Positions 50,126 through 64,000 of a DNA stretch of 64,000 nt are shown here, in pieces. Under the pieces are notes generated by a model. It did not search any database. It was not told the DNA's origin and saw nothing but the letters and a program-made list of their open reading frames with translations. A program made the position numbers and the translations under genes. The DNA comes from Latrodectus hesperus (lineage: Eukaryota > Arthropoda > Arachnida > Araneae > Theridiidae), in contig CM075853.1 of NCBI GenBank assembly GCA_037975125.1, positions 56,209,091 through 56,273,090 on the forward strand, given 5' to 3'. The stretch's first letter is position 1. Each line of letters opens with the position of its first letter.

Positions 50126-53100
50126 TGTTTTCAATAGTGCATAAAACAATTGTACGAATGTATTCTTTGCTCATGTGACTTGGCTATTTATTATCAGAAT
50201 CGAAAAAAAATTGTAAATTCTAGCTTAATTTTTTAAAGATTGGATTTATATTTAGCAATAGCAATAAATATAGGTATTTGCTAATCATACATCGAATAGA
50301 AAAGTAATAAAATACTATATTAAAATATTGCGCAATAAATGAACCGCAAACAAAATGCAAATTCATTATTTAAGTCAAAATTTCTTATACACATATTCAT
50401 AGTAGCTTAACCACTTTTAAAGAAAAAAATATTTTTGGCTTTTTGTATATATTTTACTTTAAACTGGAATGCTGATTCAAGTCAAGTTTAGTCCAATTCA
50501 AGTTTTCAATCTTACTAGAAAACGTATATGATATTCAAGTCTTCCTAATTTTCCAGGACAAGACCAAATACATCACATCACTTCACTTACTCTATCCAAT
50601 CAATTTACAGCAGTTGATCACGTGATATTTCTAATATCTGATCGTCATATATGAGCAGTATCAGAAACAAAGTTAGTATCTAATTAATTAATGTATTATA
50701 TGAAATAATAAAATACAATAATGTATTTTATGAGAAAAAATATGACTAAATAAAAACTTCACATTAAAATACATTAATAAAAAAGTAAATTATTTTCAAT
50801 ATAGTTTCCACCATAAAAATTAAACACTTATAGAAAAACTTTTGTGAATTAAATTTCAAGGTTTTCCTTTTTAATCTTAACAAGGATACTAATTTGATTT
50901 CACCAAGCGAATCTAGAATATTTTTTCAATGATTACGTAGCATGCACACAAAATAGAAATAATATAGATGCTTCACAACATCAAAATTTTATGCCTCTAT
51001 AGTTCATTTTAATGATATTCCAGTTCAAATATAATCTCCTATTGATTAATATCTGTTTTGATTCTTAAAAACAAATTCTATATGGGGTGTTTTTAAAAAT
51101 ACCAATTAAAATTTTTAAAAAATAATTATAATTTGAACTGCATTAAAATTTTAAATAATTTATTAGCAATTAGAAACTGTCACTATATTTGTAAAAAGAG
51201 AAATGTTATAACTCGTATATTTCAAATTAATGGAAAGGAAATGCTTTGTTGTATAGATATATTTTAATTTTTAAGTCAAATAATATTTTTATGTCATAAA
51301 TGTAATCATATATTTATAATTTAATATAAGTTATACAATTTAATTATTCACGAAGCTTAAAACTACTATCGTATGCTTAAAAGCATAAAATATTTGCCGT
51401 CAAATAATGATAATTGATAATAAAAAAATTGTTTTCACTAAAATATTTTCCATAAATTTTTAAATAAAAGAAATTCGCGGAACTTTGATTAATTATTTTA
51501 AGTTTGAAATTTGTATCAAAACATATAAAACTATCTTGCACAAAAAATAGCCAAATTAAAATGCATCAAAAAATTGTAAATTATAGATAAGTTACTATTC
51601 ACTTACAAAAAGCTTTTACTTTTTGTCTTCATTAGGAATTTTTCCAAAACTGAGAAATTAATCAGCTGAGAAATTAAATTTAAAATAAAAACAGTTGAAA
51701 AGGATACAACAAATTCAATTTCTTTCTGATTAAAAATTTGTGCAAAATAACTGAAGATGTTTTTTCTTAACATACAAATAATTCATTTTTATTGAGGTAC
51801 AATTTTTTATGCATAAGCCATTTTTTGACTTTATTAAATTATTTTAAAATTAAATATTAATAATTTTAAAAGCATTAAAAAGTTACATAAAATTTTAAAT
51901 ATCAATTTCTTGTTTAAAAATAAATTGATTTTAGTCACTTTCTTTCATAGTCTTGTTGAAGAAACATTAAATAAAAGAAATATAGAAAGAAAAGTGTAAC
52001 TAATTATATAAAAGTATACATATACAAAATGAATACAATATCAGGAAATTTTTTCAATTAGCCGCTACGTATATTCATGATGTTACATACATTCTAACTA
52101 ATTTAATACTGTTTAATATAAATTCTGAAATATTATAAGATTGCCATTTTTAAAATATTATTATTAATTTAACTATAAATAAAATCACAAAGTTTTCACA
52201 TATTTTATAGTGATGTTGAAATTCAAAATTGTGTTGTCCAATAAAGTGGTTTATTTAATATTTTTGATTGAATCAAGCCTAAAATAAAAAACTGAAATTT
52301 GTCTGATTTTAGAAAATTAATTAAGACAAATGAATGACAAAGATGAAACATATTGATAAAATTTTTTTGTTTATTGTTCATGCTTTGAAAATATTATTTG
52401 AAAACTACATTTATTATAATGAAATTTATTTTGTAGAAATTTAATGGCTTATTGAATTTTGTTAAACAATTTGTAAAACAACAACAAAGTTTGTTAAACT
52501 AAACAGAATATATTTTATAGTATAAAATATAATATGCTAAAAAATTCAAGACATTGGTTGCTTAGTTTATTTAACATAATTTTACATATTTGCATCAATA
52601 ACCTTACAAACAACATTTTGAATAAAGAAGAAATCTAAATATTTAAAACAATCTCTATTCTAATATGATACACATAAAATTAGTCAAATTATAACTTTTA
52701 TAACATTCATTATAGCTTTTATAACATTTATAACATTCATTTAAAGATTACCAAAATGGTTCTCATTAGCCAAGTAATTTTTTTTAATTTCCTAATAAAT
52801 ATAACTCCTTTTTTCTGAAATATTGCTTAAAGTAATAAAAACCCTACTTTATAATTTAAAAACTTTAAAATTATTTTATGGAGTAACTTATATTATGTGT
52901 AATACATATTCAATTGATTTTTGTAAAAATCATCAAAATCAATTCTGATTTATGAATAAAAATTGCATTTAATTTCATTTAAAAAAAGATGTTTTTTTAA
53001 ATGTAAAACAAGCATATAAATTTAAGAAAATAAGATTTAATATAGAAATAACATATTTCTCAGTGCATTTTAATTTAATGCTTTATAAAATAGTCTTTAA

Positions 53101-54541
53101 TTTTGTGATTGAATTTTCAATTTTACATGTGATATTTGAAGGATTTTTTAAAAAATTCTATCTTTAAAAGCTTTATTTAATGGTATAAAAGTAACATAGC
53201 TTTAAAATAAAACATATCAACTTTCCTATCACACTGTAATTTAAAAGCACGTTGGATGAAAAGAAGCAGATAAATTTTTTTATTAAATAAGTAAATTTGT
53301 GATTAATCAGATTAAAGCGATCAATAAATCATAATAATTAATATTTCTAATGCCCATTGAAATATATTTATAAATTTACTAAATTATTTAATATGTTAGG
53401 AGAGAAATAAGGCTTAGAATTAAAAGGCAACTTTTTCTCAGAAAAATATTTTCGAAAAATATTCATTATAAACAAAATGGCTGAAGTCTCTAAATTTTTC
53501 ACAAGTTAAATATTTTGTTAACCTTGTGAATGATAAATCAAATAGCAGCATAACAGTTAATAGCATTTTATTTTAACTAAATTTTGTATTTCAATTATTC
53601 AATTGCATATAATACTTTTAAAAATCCCATGGAATTTATATGGATAAAAAATATGAAAACAAGTTTATAAGTTTAGATTAGATAAGCAAATTAAAATTAA
53701 GAAATTTAAAGACATTAAACTGTCTAAAAAAATGATTTCCTTCAAGTAAATTCTTTTTACAAAATAAGACATACTTCTAAATATAAATAATAATTAGTAA
53801 GTTTAATCTAGAATAAAATGAGAACTTTAAGCTAATAATTAAATTGAAACATGTTGCTTTTATTTAATAAATCTTAAGAACCCCAATGATATTCTCAGAA
53901 TTCTTTTTAAAAGAAAAGAGACAGAGTAAAACAAGTATCTTATAAAGTGAAGGCTAATTAAAATTCTTAGCTTTCACGTAGAAAATAGAATATCTCTTAG
54001 GAGAAGAAAATAAAAAAAAGCATAATATTAATAGCATAAAAGAAAAATTTATTTTGATTACTAGAACATAAGAAGATTATCACTTTGATTTTAGCTAGAC
54101 AAAAATTACATCGTTTAATTCAAATACATTTTATTTACATTCAACTTCAGACAATTCCTAAATAAAGCAATGACATTTTCCTTAAAAAAATACTACTTTT
54201 CTTGGGGTGATAAATTTAATCCCTTCATTAATTAATATATTAATATGTAGTTCAATATTATTAAATTTGTATCCTTCAGAAATCATTTTTTCTTAATACT
54301 TTCTATTCTTATTTTTACAGAAAATCAGAAAAATTGTGAATGCATGCATCATATGAAAAATAATATTATTTTTCATTTTTTAAATTTCAAATAGCAATTT
54401 ATTCCGAAGACAATTATTAAGGAAAAAGAAACGTAAACTATTTCCTTTCATGTTTTTTTGTTTCAATTTAAATAATCATCTATCATACTGAACTAAAAAA
54501 AATGTTGCTTGTTGTTTCTAATCCCAGATAATGTAGCTAAA
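50126..54541. other. Very A+T-rich DNA, no feature recognised
   Basis: About 4.4 kb with no element, RNA gene or meaningful frame seen. It consists of A/T runs and frequent stops on both strands. Confidence 0.6.
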
Positions 54542-55371
54542 CTACACCACTTCCATAAAACCAAAAATATCCAGAAGGTCCAAAAATAAAATCGGATCCC
54601 TTAAAATCTCAAAAACTGTATAATTTAGACAATTAAGAATATGATCGGGAGAGGCCTGTACAACCCCACACCAATGACACTCTAAAAGCAGCCTCTCGCC
54701 CTGGTGAACGGTAAGTGATTTAATATGGCTGCTCAGAAAGCGTGAGAAAACCATCTGCTGTTTTCTCGATATATTTAGCTTGTGACACCAACGAGGTCTT
54801 TTCCCAAAGTACCATGGGGAGCAGGGTGAACTCTTCAAAGTGTATTTAATTCATTCATTTTGATTGAGGAAATTTCAGAATAGGTTAATTTAGCGTTGTC
54901 ATGCAGGTTATCATCAGTGGCAGCCTTGTCCAAATTATCGGCAATCTCTTTACCATTCAATCCAACATGTGAGGGGACCCATTGAAAGCCCATAGAGTGT
55001 CTTTTAGTAAGCTGATTAAATATTTCTAGTATATCCAGGCTTGTTATATCCCCAACAGTCATCCAATGAGAGTGTATTGTATAGAGGCACGACTGGCCGA
55101 TAAAATTAGATATATCCTTGAAAGCAAGTTCAGAGGTCGTGTCTATAAAATGTAGTTCCTTATAAATTGCCACAAGTTCAGATCTGAAGATGGAACATCC
55201 ATCTATATTTCTAAACTTAATATCAATTGGGTTATTAGGTGTCTTGATATGCACTCCACTTTCAGATACATCACCGGCACTCCTGTTACCATCAGTGTAC
55301 ATTTTCAATGCCGAGAGAGGGATGCCATTAATTGCCTCAAGAGCCATCTGTCTAAGAAAATGTAAACACAA
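54542..55371 (-). pseudogene. LINE pol C-terminal part: RNase H and Cys/His tail
   Basis: Two frames joined by a shift near 54838. The first (55371-54835, 178 codons) carries the RNase H landmarks. They are KMYTDGNRSAGDV (Asp), SIFRSELVAIYKEL (Glu), a lost third position (LYTIHSHW where the family has a TDSR-type block), FQWVPSHVGLNGKEIADNL (His and Asp), and LTYSEISSIK. The second (54838-54542) carries LSRFLSSHIKSL, CHWCGVVQASPDHILNC (a C-x2-C...H...C knuckle) and a hydrophobic end. This order is usual for the RNase H-containing C-terminus of LINE pol in arthropods. It differs from the LINE at 9792-11585 (FQWVPSHVGL against CWIKAHVGF), so it is another lineage. The missing catalytic Asp and the shift make it dead. 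Confidence 0.82.
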
Positions 55372-56189
<818 letters not shown>

Positions 56190-56396
56190 TAAAATCAGTC
56201 ATAAAATATAACTCAACATGATATCAAAGTTTTTTTAAATAATTGAACATTTTTTTGTCTTAATGGTTCAGAATATTCATATAATAAACATTCATAGATC
56301 CAATAAATTAATATTTTTCATAATTCTCATAACAGATAAATGATATCGCTAACTGTACAAAACTTTTTGCTCAAAGCCATTTCATGTGGGTATTTG

Positions 56397-56628
56397 AAAA
56401 TAAACTTGGTAAATGACTTTTGAATATACAAATTTCAATATGTCGATGCTTCCTTTTGATGTTATTATTCAGAATATGGTGACTTAGTTTTTAATAAGAA
56501 AAAATTCTTGGTAAATGAAAAATAAACTTGGTAAATGACTTTTGAATATACAAATTTCAATATGTCGATGCTTCCTTTTGATGTTATTATTCAGAATATG
56601 GTGACTTATATTTTTTAATAAGAAAAAA
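56397..56628 (+). repeat. Tandem duplication, unit about 122 bp, two copies
   Basis: AATAAACTTGGTAAATGACT begins both copies, offset 122 bp. They stay nearly identical through TATGTCGATGCTTCCTTTTG and AGAATATGGTGACTTA. They differ by a small indel before AATAAGAAAAAAT. Confidence 0.93.
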
Positions 56629-57737
56629 TAAATTTATAGTGGATTCATTTTCGGAAGCAAATACTTTTAAATTACTCTGTCTCAAACTTGTTTTCAAATC
56701 ATGCAATCATTGATATTTCTAAAAGTGCAAAAAATAATACCTGCGGTAACTCTAAATAGCAACTGTATCTGTAATCAACCAGGAAAACTTCAACAACAAA
56801 CTGGAATTAATCATAAATAGTAAAAACTTTCCAATATTTGAGTTGTACTCAATTTAATTATAATACTTATTAAAAAAATGTTAATATGATAAAATATCTC
56901 ACAAATCTTAGCCAATAAAATTATTTTAGCAAAGTAATATGACAAGAATTAAAATTATAACATTGTAGATAATTTTTAATATATTATAATAATTAACTTT
57001 TTGGCTTAAAATTCTTTCATATTATTGAGTGTATTATTACGTGTAAATTAATAATGCACTCATATATGTTAATAATACATTGATTGTAATTAATATGCTA
57101 ATTTATTAATTACTCAATAATATCGTATTAAGTAATGCTATTCTACAATCTATTGTTATATATTAATAAGTGCATTATAAAACAATCGTTTATTTATATT
57201 TAAATATTTTAAATAAATATCAATTCAAAAAATTTTAAAAACAATACTTCCTTAGCAGCAAAGGTATCTACTGTGTTTTTAATTATCTGTAGACGAATTA
57301 TTAAAAATCAGATTTGAAATTAAAGACAAGATATGTTGTTAAGTCTATTCTTTTACTACTTTACAGTTTTCAAGCATCTATTTAACTAAATTTTTAAAAA
57401 ATATTATTTAAGAAACAATTTAATAGCATTCTGCTAATAGACTCGAAAATAATATGTATTAATATATCATATTAATGGATTATTTCGAATCGATTATATT
57501 CTAAAAACATTAACATTTGCACAGTTAAGCTTAAACTGTTATTACTATGATTAAATAAAATACACAGTGTATGCTCACACAAAGAGCAATCTTTCCTCTG
57601 AATACAAGAACAGAGTAATGCGAAATTAACTCATTAAAGATTATTATTCCCTCGTAACAAGAGATAAATTATCTCGAGCGAGTACTTTTATCTCGGAAAA
57701 TTGAAACGTTCATTATTTCCGATTCTCACGCTAGCTA
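56629..57737. other. A+T-rich DNA, no feature recognised
   Basis: No gene or element recognised. Confidence 0.5.
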
Positions 57738-57860
57738 CGGTTGATTAACCCATTTCCGGAGAGCACTGTTGCCAGCGTTTCTCGATGCAGTGCTTTGTAG
57801 TCTGCCTCTGTGATCCAGCAGGTGTCAGTCCAACATCTACTATACAATTAATTGTGGTTT
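57738..57860. other. Less A+T-rich patch, unknown
   Basis: Contains TTTCCGGAGAGCACTGTTGC, CTCGATGCAGTGCTTTG and TCTGTGATCCAGCAGGTGTC. The minus strand has a stop-free stretch of about 35 codons (DTCWITEADYKAL, then HRETLATVLSGNG) with balanced composition. No family recognised. It shares word order with 48062-48240. Confidence 0.3.
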
Positions 57861-58621
57861 GGGGAAAGCCACTAATGCTTCTATACTCCTATTTCTAAGG
57901 TAGTATATCTAATGTACTCACAATGCTAATGAAAACAGTAGAATAAAGAATGGTTGTACCAAGCAAACACTCTTCATATATATTTAATTTCAGTAATTGT
58001 TTTCCTGATATGTTATTTTTTATAGACGCTAATGAAGATAAATTATTTATCATCATGTCACGCTATACATATTTATTGGTAAGTAAATGATATCCTGACA
58101 AATGTTTCAAGATTCTTTGTATTTGTGCTTCTACAGAAAATATTAGCAATCTGTACTTCAACATAATTATAATTAACATATTTTTAAAAAATAAAATGGT
58201 TGAATTTAATTTCACATTTTTACATTCAATTTGCATTCTAAGATTTGATTTGTCAAAACTAAGATTATCTAAAATTATATTAAATATTTCTTATTAAACT
58301 ATTGCTTTTTTATGTGTAACAATCTCATTTATCTTTTTCAATTTAAAGTGTGTAATCTAAAATTTTTATATATTTTTTCACTGCATACAGTGCCAAAAAT
58401 TTTCAATATCAAAATATGGGATAGAAATTAGTTTTAGTCTGTTAAATTAACTGAATTTATGAAGAAGTATGTAGATCATAACAGAATGTTACAACAGTTT
58501 TTAATTTGTTGGTTTAAACTTGTGATCTTTTTAAAATTGTATAAAATATACTGTTCACATAATTTCTATTTTAATTATGAACATTTAATAAAATATTTGC
58601 CCTTGTCATTTAATAACATAT
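57861..58621. other. A+T-rich DNA, no feature recognised
   Basis: Nothing supported. Confidence 0.5.
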
Positions 58622-58712
58622 TTGCACACATCGACACCAACTGCTGCCATGACACCCTTTATACGGAAAAAGCTGAAGATGTGGTCAGGGCAGTGCTACA
58701 TACCTTTGGTCC
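58622..58712. other. Short less A+T-rich patch, unknown
   Basis: About 90 bp with sharp edges (ATCGACACCAACTGCTGCCA ... GGGCAGTGCTACATACC). The plus-strand frame across it reads HIDTNCCHDTLYTEKAEDVV, then RAVLHTFGPI and a stop. It could be an exon or an element fragment. I recognise neither. Confidence 0.25.
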
Positions 58713-58934
58713 CATATGACTTTTTTTTTACCTTTTTCTTATTTTTTCCTTTTTGCACTTGTCACACGACAAAAACAATAAAATATTTTACACTCAAATA
58801 CTTAAGTAATGTTTTGAATTGTATTGTGTGATTATTGTAATAAATTATTTTCTTTATACTTTCCTTTCAAATTATTTGTGATATATTCCAAAGATTTTAA
58901 CAGTAGGAATACATACAACAACACATTTTAAAAA

Positions 58935-59425
58935 TATATCTTCTTCTTCATTGGCCTGACAGCCCAGGGTGGGCCTTTGCCTTCCTCAGAAGTGCAAACC
59001 CGGACCCCTTATTTTTGGACAAGGTCATCCAGTTTGTCACTTTTAGTATTTTAGGTCGTTTTAAAGGCCATCACGCCGTCGGAGTTTCGGTCCTCCTCTT
59101 CTTCTGGTGCCAATGGGGCGAGCCAAGAAAATTTTTTTTGTCACCCAATTGTCGTTCATCCGGCTCAAATGTCCTGCCCATTTTAATCTCTGTATTGAGA
59201 TAAATTTAACAACATCTGGTTCTTTATATAGTTTATAGAGCTCAGAATTAGTTTTTGTATTTAGCCATGTATTCTCACATTTTATTCCACCAAATATGCT
59301 TCTTAAAGTTTTTCTTTCGAAAATGGAAATGGTTTCTTTGTCCTTCTCAGCCAAAGTCCCCGTTTCAGATGAATCAGTGAGAATAGGCCGAATCAAGCAT
59401 TTGTATATTTTAAAGAATATATATA
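58935..59425 (-). pseudogene. 3' end of a LINE reverse transcriptase frame (RTE-like type)
   Basis: From about 59425 downward the minus strand reads KIYKCLIRPILTDSSETGTL, then FERKTLRSIFGGIKCENTW, ELYKLYKEPDVVKFI, RLKWAGHLSRM and GTRRRGGPKLR. This is the conserved thumb/C-terminal region following the RT domain in many LINEs that lack an RNase H (short frames close to RTE-type elements). A frame change near 59060 leads to AKAHPGLSGQ, the usual last residues of such frames. An AAGAAGAAGA tail follows at 58935-58945, consistent with the true 3' terminus. Catalytic RT motifs are absent because the copy is 5'-truncated. Confidence 0.8.
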
Positions 59426-62192
59426 TATAGAAAATATTTATTTAATATATTATAGAAAAATATTTATATTTTTTAATTAAATATGCTGACATTTATTAAA
59501 AAGGCAAAGAAAGGTTGAGATTCCAAATTTAAATGAATGACAAGATTTAAATATTGCAGATATTTAAATAGTTAAGATTACTCTGTAAGAATAAAAGTTA
59601 ATTGGGACAAAGAAGTACTTTAACTGTTTCAGCATTTATGCAATAATTTATAAAAGGCAAAAACACTTATTAAGATATTTAACTATACAATATTAATTTA
59701 TTCTAGTACTTTTTGTTTTTCAATGTGTTTATAACGCCATTATAAAATTCAATATCATATTATTTTATTTTTTATACTTCCAAATGTAATAAAAACTTTA
59801 AAAACTTCGCATATATTTTGATCTTAAATACTTTTATTTTATTTTTTATTAAAATTTTAAAATTATTTTCTGAGATAATGTAAATTATCTTTTACAATTG
59901 ATTAAAGTCTGGAAAAAATGGTTCTGTTTTGATGATGATTACTATTTACTTTGTGTAGATTAATTTTATATTTTTGATATGCTATAAAATAAGTTTAAAT
60001 TGCTTATATTCTCTTATTAAAAGAAAATATTTTCTTGAAAATTATTTTAATAATATCTGGAAATGGCTAAAAAAATCAAGTCTATACATTAGATAAATTA
60101 CAAGTACAGATTTTTTCAAAGAGACATTCATGAAAAAAAATGGTTAATCAATTATTTCAAGCGTTTTTTTAATCTGAAAATGAATAAAATAAATGCAGCT
60201 ATTTTAAACATCAAACAAGATAATCATTGTAGCCAATCTATCATTGATTTAATACAAATAAGGGAAGTGTAATGCCATCATCAAAGTGATTGTCAAAGTT
60301 TAACTATAAAAAAGAACACTGTGGGCTGCAAATCATAATAAAACATATCATCATTTAATGAATCAAAATTTTAATACAAAAAATATAAACTTTGTTTGTC
60401 GTTTGGTTAATTAGTATTTACAAACAAACTCAGTAATAGCTCAACATAAAAAACTACACTTATAAATACCACTGGTTGGAGCGCGAATAAATATCTCTTT
60501 GTCGAAGCTAAGATTAAAGTTACATCAATGTATTATCCCATATGTTTCAGAGATGAACTTTATTAACTTCTAACAAATTAATTATCTTATAAATTCATTG
60601 AAAATAATATCTATGCATTTTGCACAAAGTATATTTAAATGTCATGGATTTATATGTGCTATATTTATCAAATGTTCTGAATTTTTTAGGTCAAACATTT
60701 AGATTTATAAAATGATTTTAGATAGTTGCATTTAGTTCCAATAAAATTTAAGATTCATTTGCTTATGTGTATACCAAAATAATTGTTCGGAGCTCTTATT
60801 ATACTACATTTTACTGAATAAAATTTGATGGGTGATAAAGTTTGAGATCTGAAATCACAATATCAAATGTCTTAGGTTAAAAATATTTCCAATAAATACA
60901 TATTAAGGTGGTATACTTTTTTAATATCTTAGTTACATACTAAATCTACTTATATCAATTAGTTTCAGAGTCATTTTAATCTTCAGTGTTGTGAAATATA
61001 CATTCCTACTATCTGCGATGAATGACGAACTTATTAAAATGCGGGTAAATTACTGTACAGCTAATTTGGAGAATAACGTCAGACATTTTATAAATGATAT
61101 CCTTGTGAAAAAAAATTCGGAAGAAAAATTTTGGAATTTGTCTTAAATTTTTTGAAACATAACATTCTTTTCAAAAATTAGACAATACATTTTCCAACTT
61201 CATGTAGGTAATGCATTGCCCACGTGCGTGAACAATTTTATTTGTTACCAAATTTATTTATATAATAAACTATTTTTGTTGAATATGAATAATTTTCTTA
61301 CTTTTATTATACATATTTTATTAAAAATATGAAATAACAATTTTATTACAGATATTTTTATTCAATAATTGGCATTTAAAGAGAATGATCATGAACGAAA
61401 ATCGTGGTTGCAATTAAAAATTACACACAAACTTCTCATAATTATTCTGGTTAATACTGAAACAGAATATTCTTTTGAAAAAGAAATGTTTTTTTCATTA
61501 ATGAAATTTTAAACCTGGATTATGATGGTTTATTTAATGTTTCAACATATAGCAAATTTTTTTGTACACAATTTTTCAATATATAGCAAAAGTCTTGTTC
61601 AATATACTATATTTAAATCAATAAAATACATTGCAAAATTCATTATTATTATGGAAAGGTATGTTATTCTCATTATATTATTCGTTACTACCATGGAAAG
61701 TGATTCATTTAAATTTCTACTTTTGAAAGTTAAAGAAATTATAAAATCTTCTATGAATGAGTCAAAGAAAAGATGGTATTGATTTAAATAAAATGGCTAA
61801 GAATTGTTCATAGATACGAAAAGTAAGGCACAATCTTTTTTATTCTGGATTTCTTATAAAAGATATCATAAGTTGTAATTTAAATGTCAGGTGGTATTAA
61901 AATCTCCAGTCACGTTCTAAGTAAATAAATTGCTTTGAACATGAAAATAACTAGTGTGCCTCTATTAAATTTGTTCTATGCTGAAATTCAGCCAAAACTG
62001 ATTTTCAAACTTTCAGTCGTGTTAAAATTTAATGAAAGAAGGCTTGACGTGTTTAGAAGTGGAAACTCATAACGATTATTTCTGTTGTGAGAAAATATTC
62101 CATTAAAGATGTTTCTGTGACAGATTTTCAATAAATATAAATTTTGCAGTTTGAAATAGTCGTGTAACTTGGAAAATGCAATTTAAAGTATG

Positions 62193-62195
<3 letters not shown>
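59426..62195. other. A+T-rich DNA, no gene recognised
   Basis: The 86-codon frame at 61522-61782 (+) is rich in Ile/Phe/Lys with no known motif and is probably chance. No element recognised. Confidence 0.5.

Positions 62196-62224
<29 letters not shown>
62196..62224. repeat. Short (AT)n microsatellite
   Basis: About 14 AT dinucleotides. Confidence 0.95.

Positions 62225-64000
<1,776 letters not shown>

Noticed and set aside
61522..61782. 86-codon plus-strand frame as a small membrane protein
   Set aside because: Hydrophobicity here follows from T-rich codons. No start context, homology or neighbours support it.

Overview
The window looks like gene-poor nuclear DNA from an arthropod, probably a spider or other chelicerate. 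It is very A+T-rich and packed with decayed transposable elements: Tc1/mariner transposons, RNase H-bearing LINEs, a BEL/Pao-like integrase remnant and several tRNA-derived SINE families. It also holds long (TA)n/(TG)n microsatellites and a satellite array. The lineage is inferred from the style of these elements, not proven. I found no cellular gene I can defend. Nearly every open frame over 60 codons is a mobile-element relic, a shadow of one, a translated microsatellite, or chance in A+T-rich DNA.

Layout. 1-8.3 kb: two opposed mariner fragments and old SINE copies. 8.3-15 kb: the densest mobile-element cluster. It has a complete but mutated Tc1-like element (8321-9726) with 11-bp inverted ends and TA flanks. 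Next comes a 5'-truncated LINE (9792-11585) bounded by a 13-bp target duplication, then an older, badly decayed LINE with recognisable RT and RNase H blocks. 17.7-18.6 kb: a SINE and a degenerate minisatellite. 19.7-24.8 kb: a satellite of about 290 bp per monomer, arranged partly in a higher-order unit whose 1545-bp period includes a non-satellite spacer. 25-31.5 kb: A+T-rich, almost featureless.

31.5-35.7 kb: two young SINE copies with target duplications, a second Tc1-like element, and an unusual 1.45-kb element. That element has imperfect inverted ends and a perfect 8-bp duplication, and its core is six-plus copies of a 130-bp tandem repeat. 37.4-38.2 kb: a BEL/Pao-like integrase relic. 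43.05-44.59 kb: a third, different Tc1-like element. 49.7-50.1, 54.5-55.4 and 58.9-59.4 kb: three LINE or retroelement coding relics on the minus strand. The remainder is A+T-rich DNA with microsatellites and a few less A+T-rich patches of unknown nature.

The sequences do not form a pathway. They record successive waves of transposition. The ages range from young copies with intact target duplications to relics visible only as scattered catalytic-motif remains. The items most worth follow-up are the TIR element carrying the 130-bp minisatellite, the higher-order satellite whose monomers carry a heat-shock-element-like motif, and the cleanly bounded LINE and SINE insertions.
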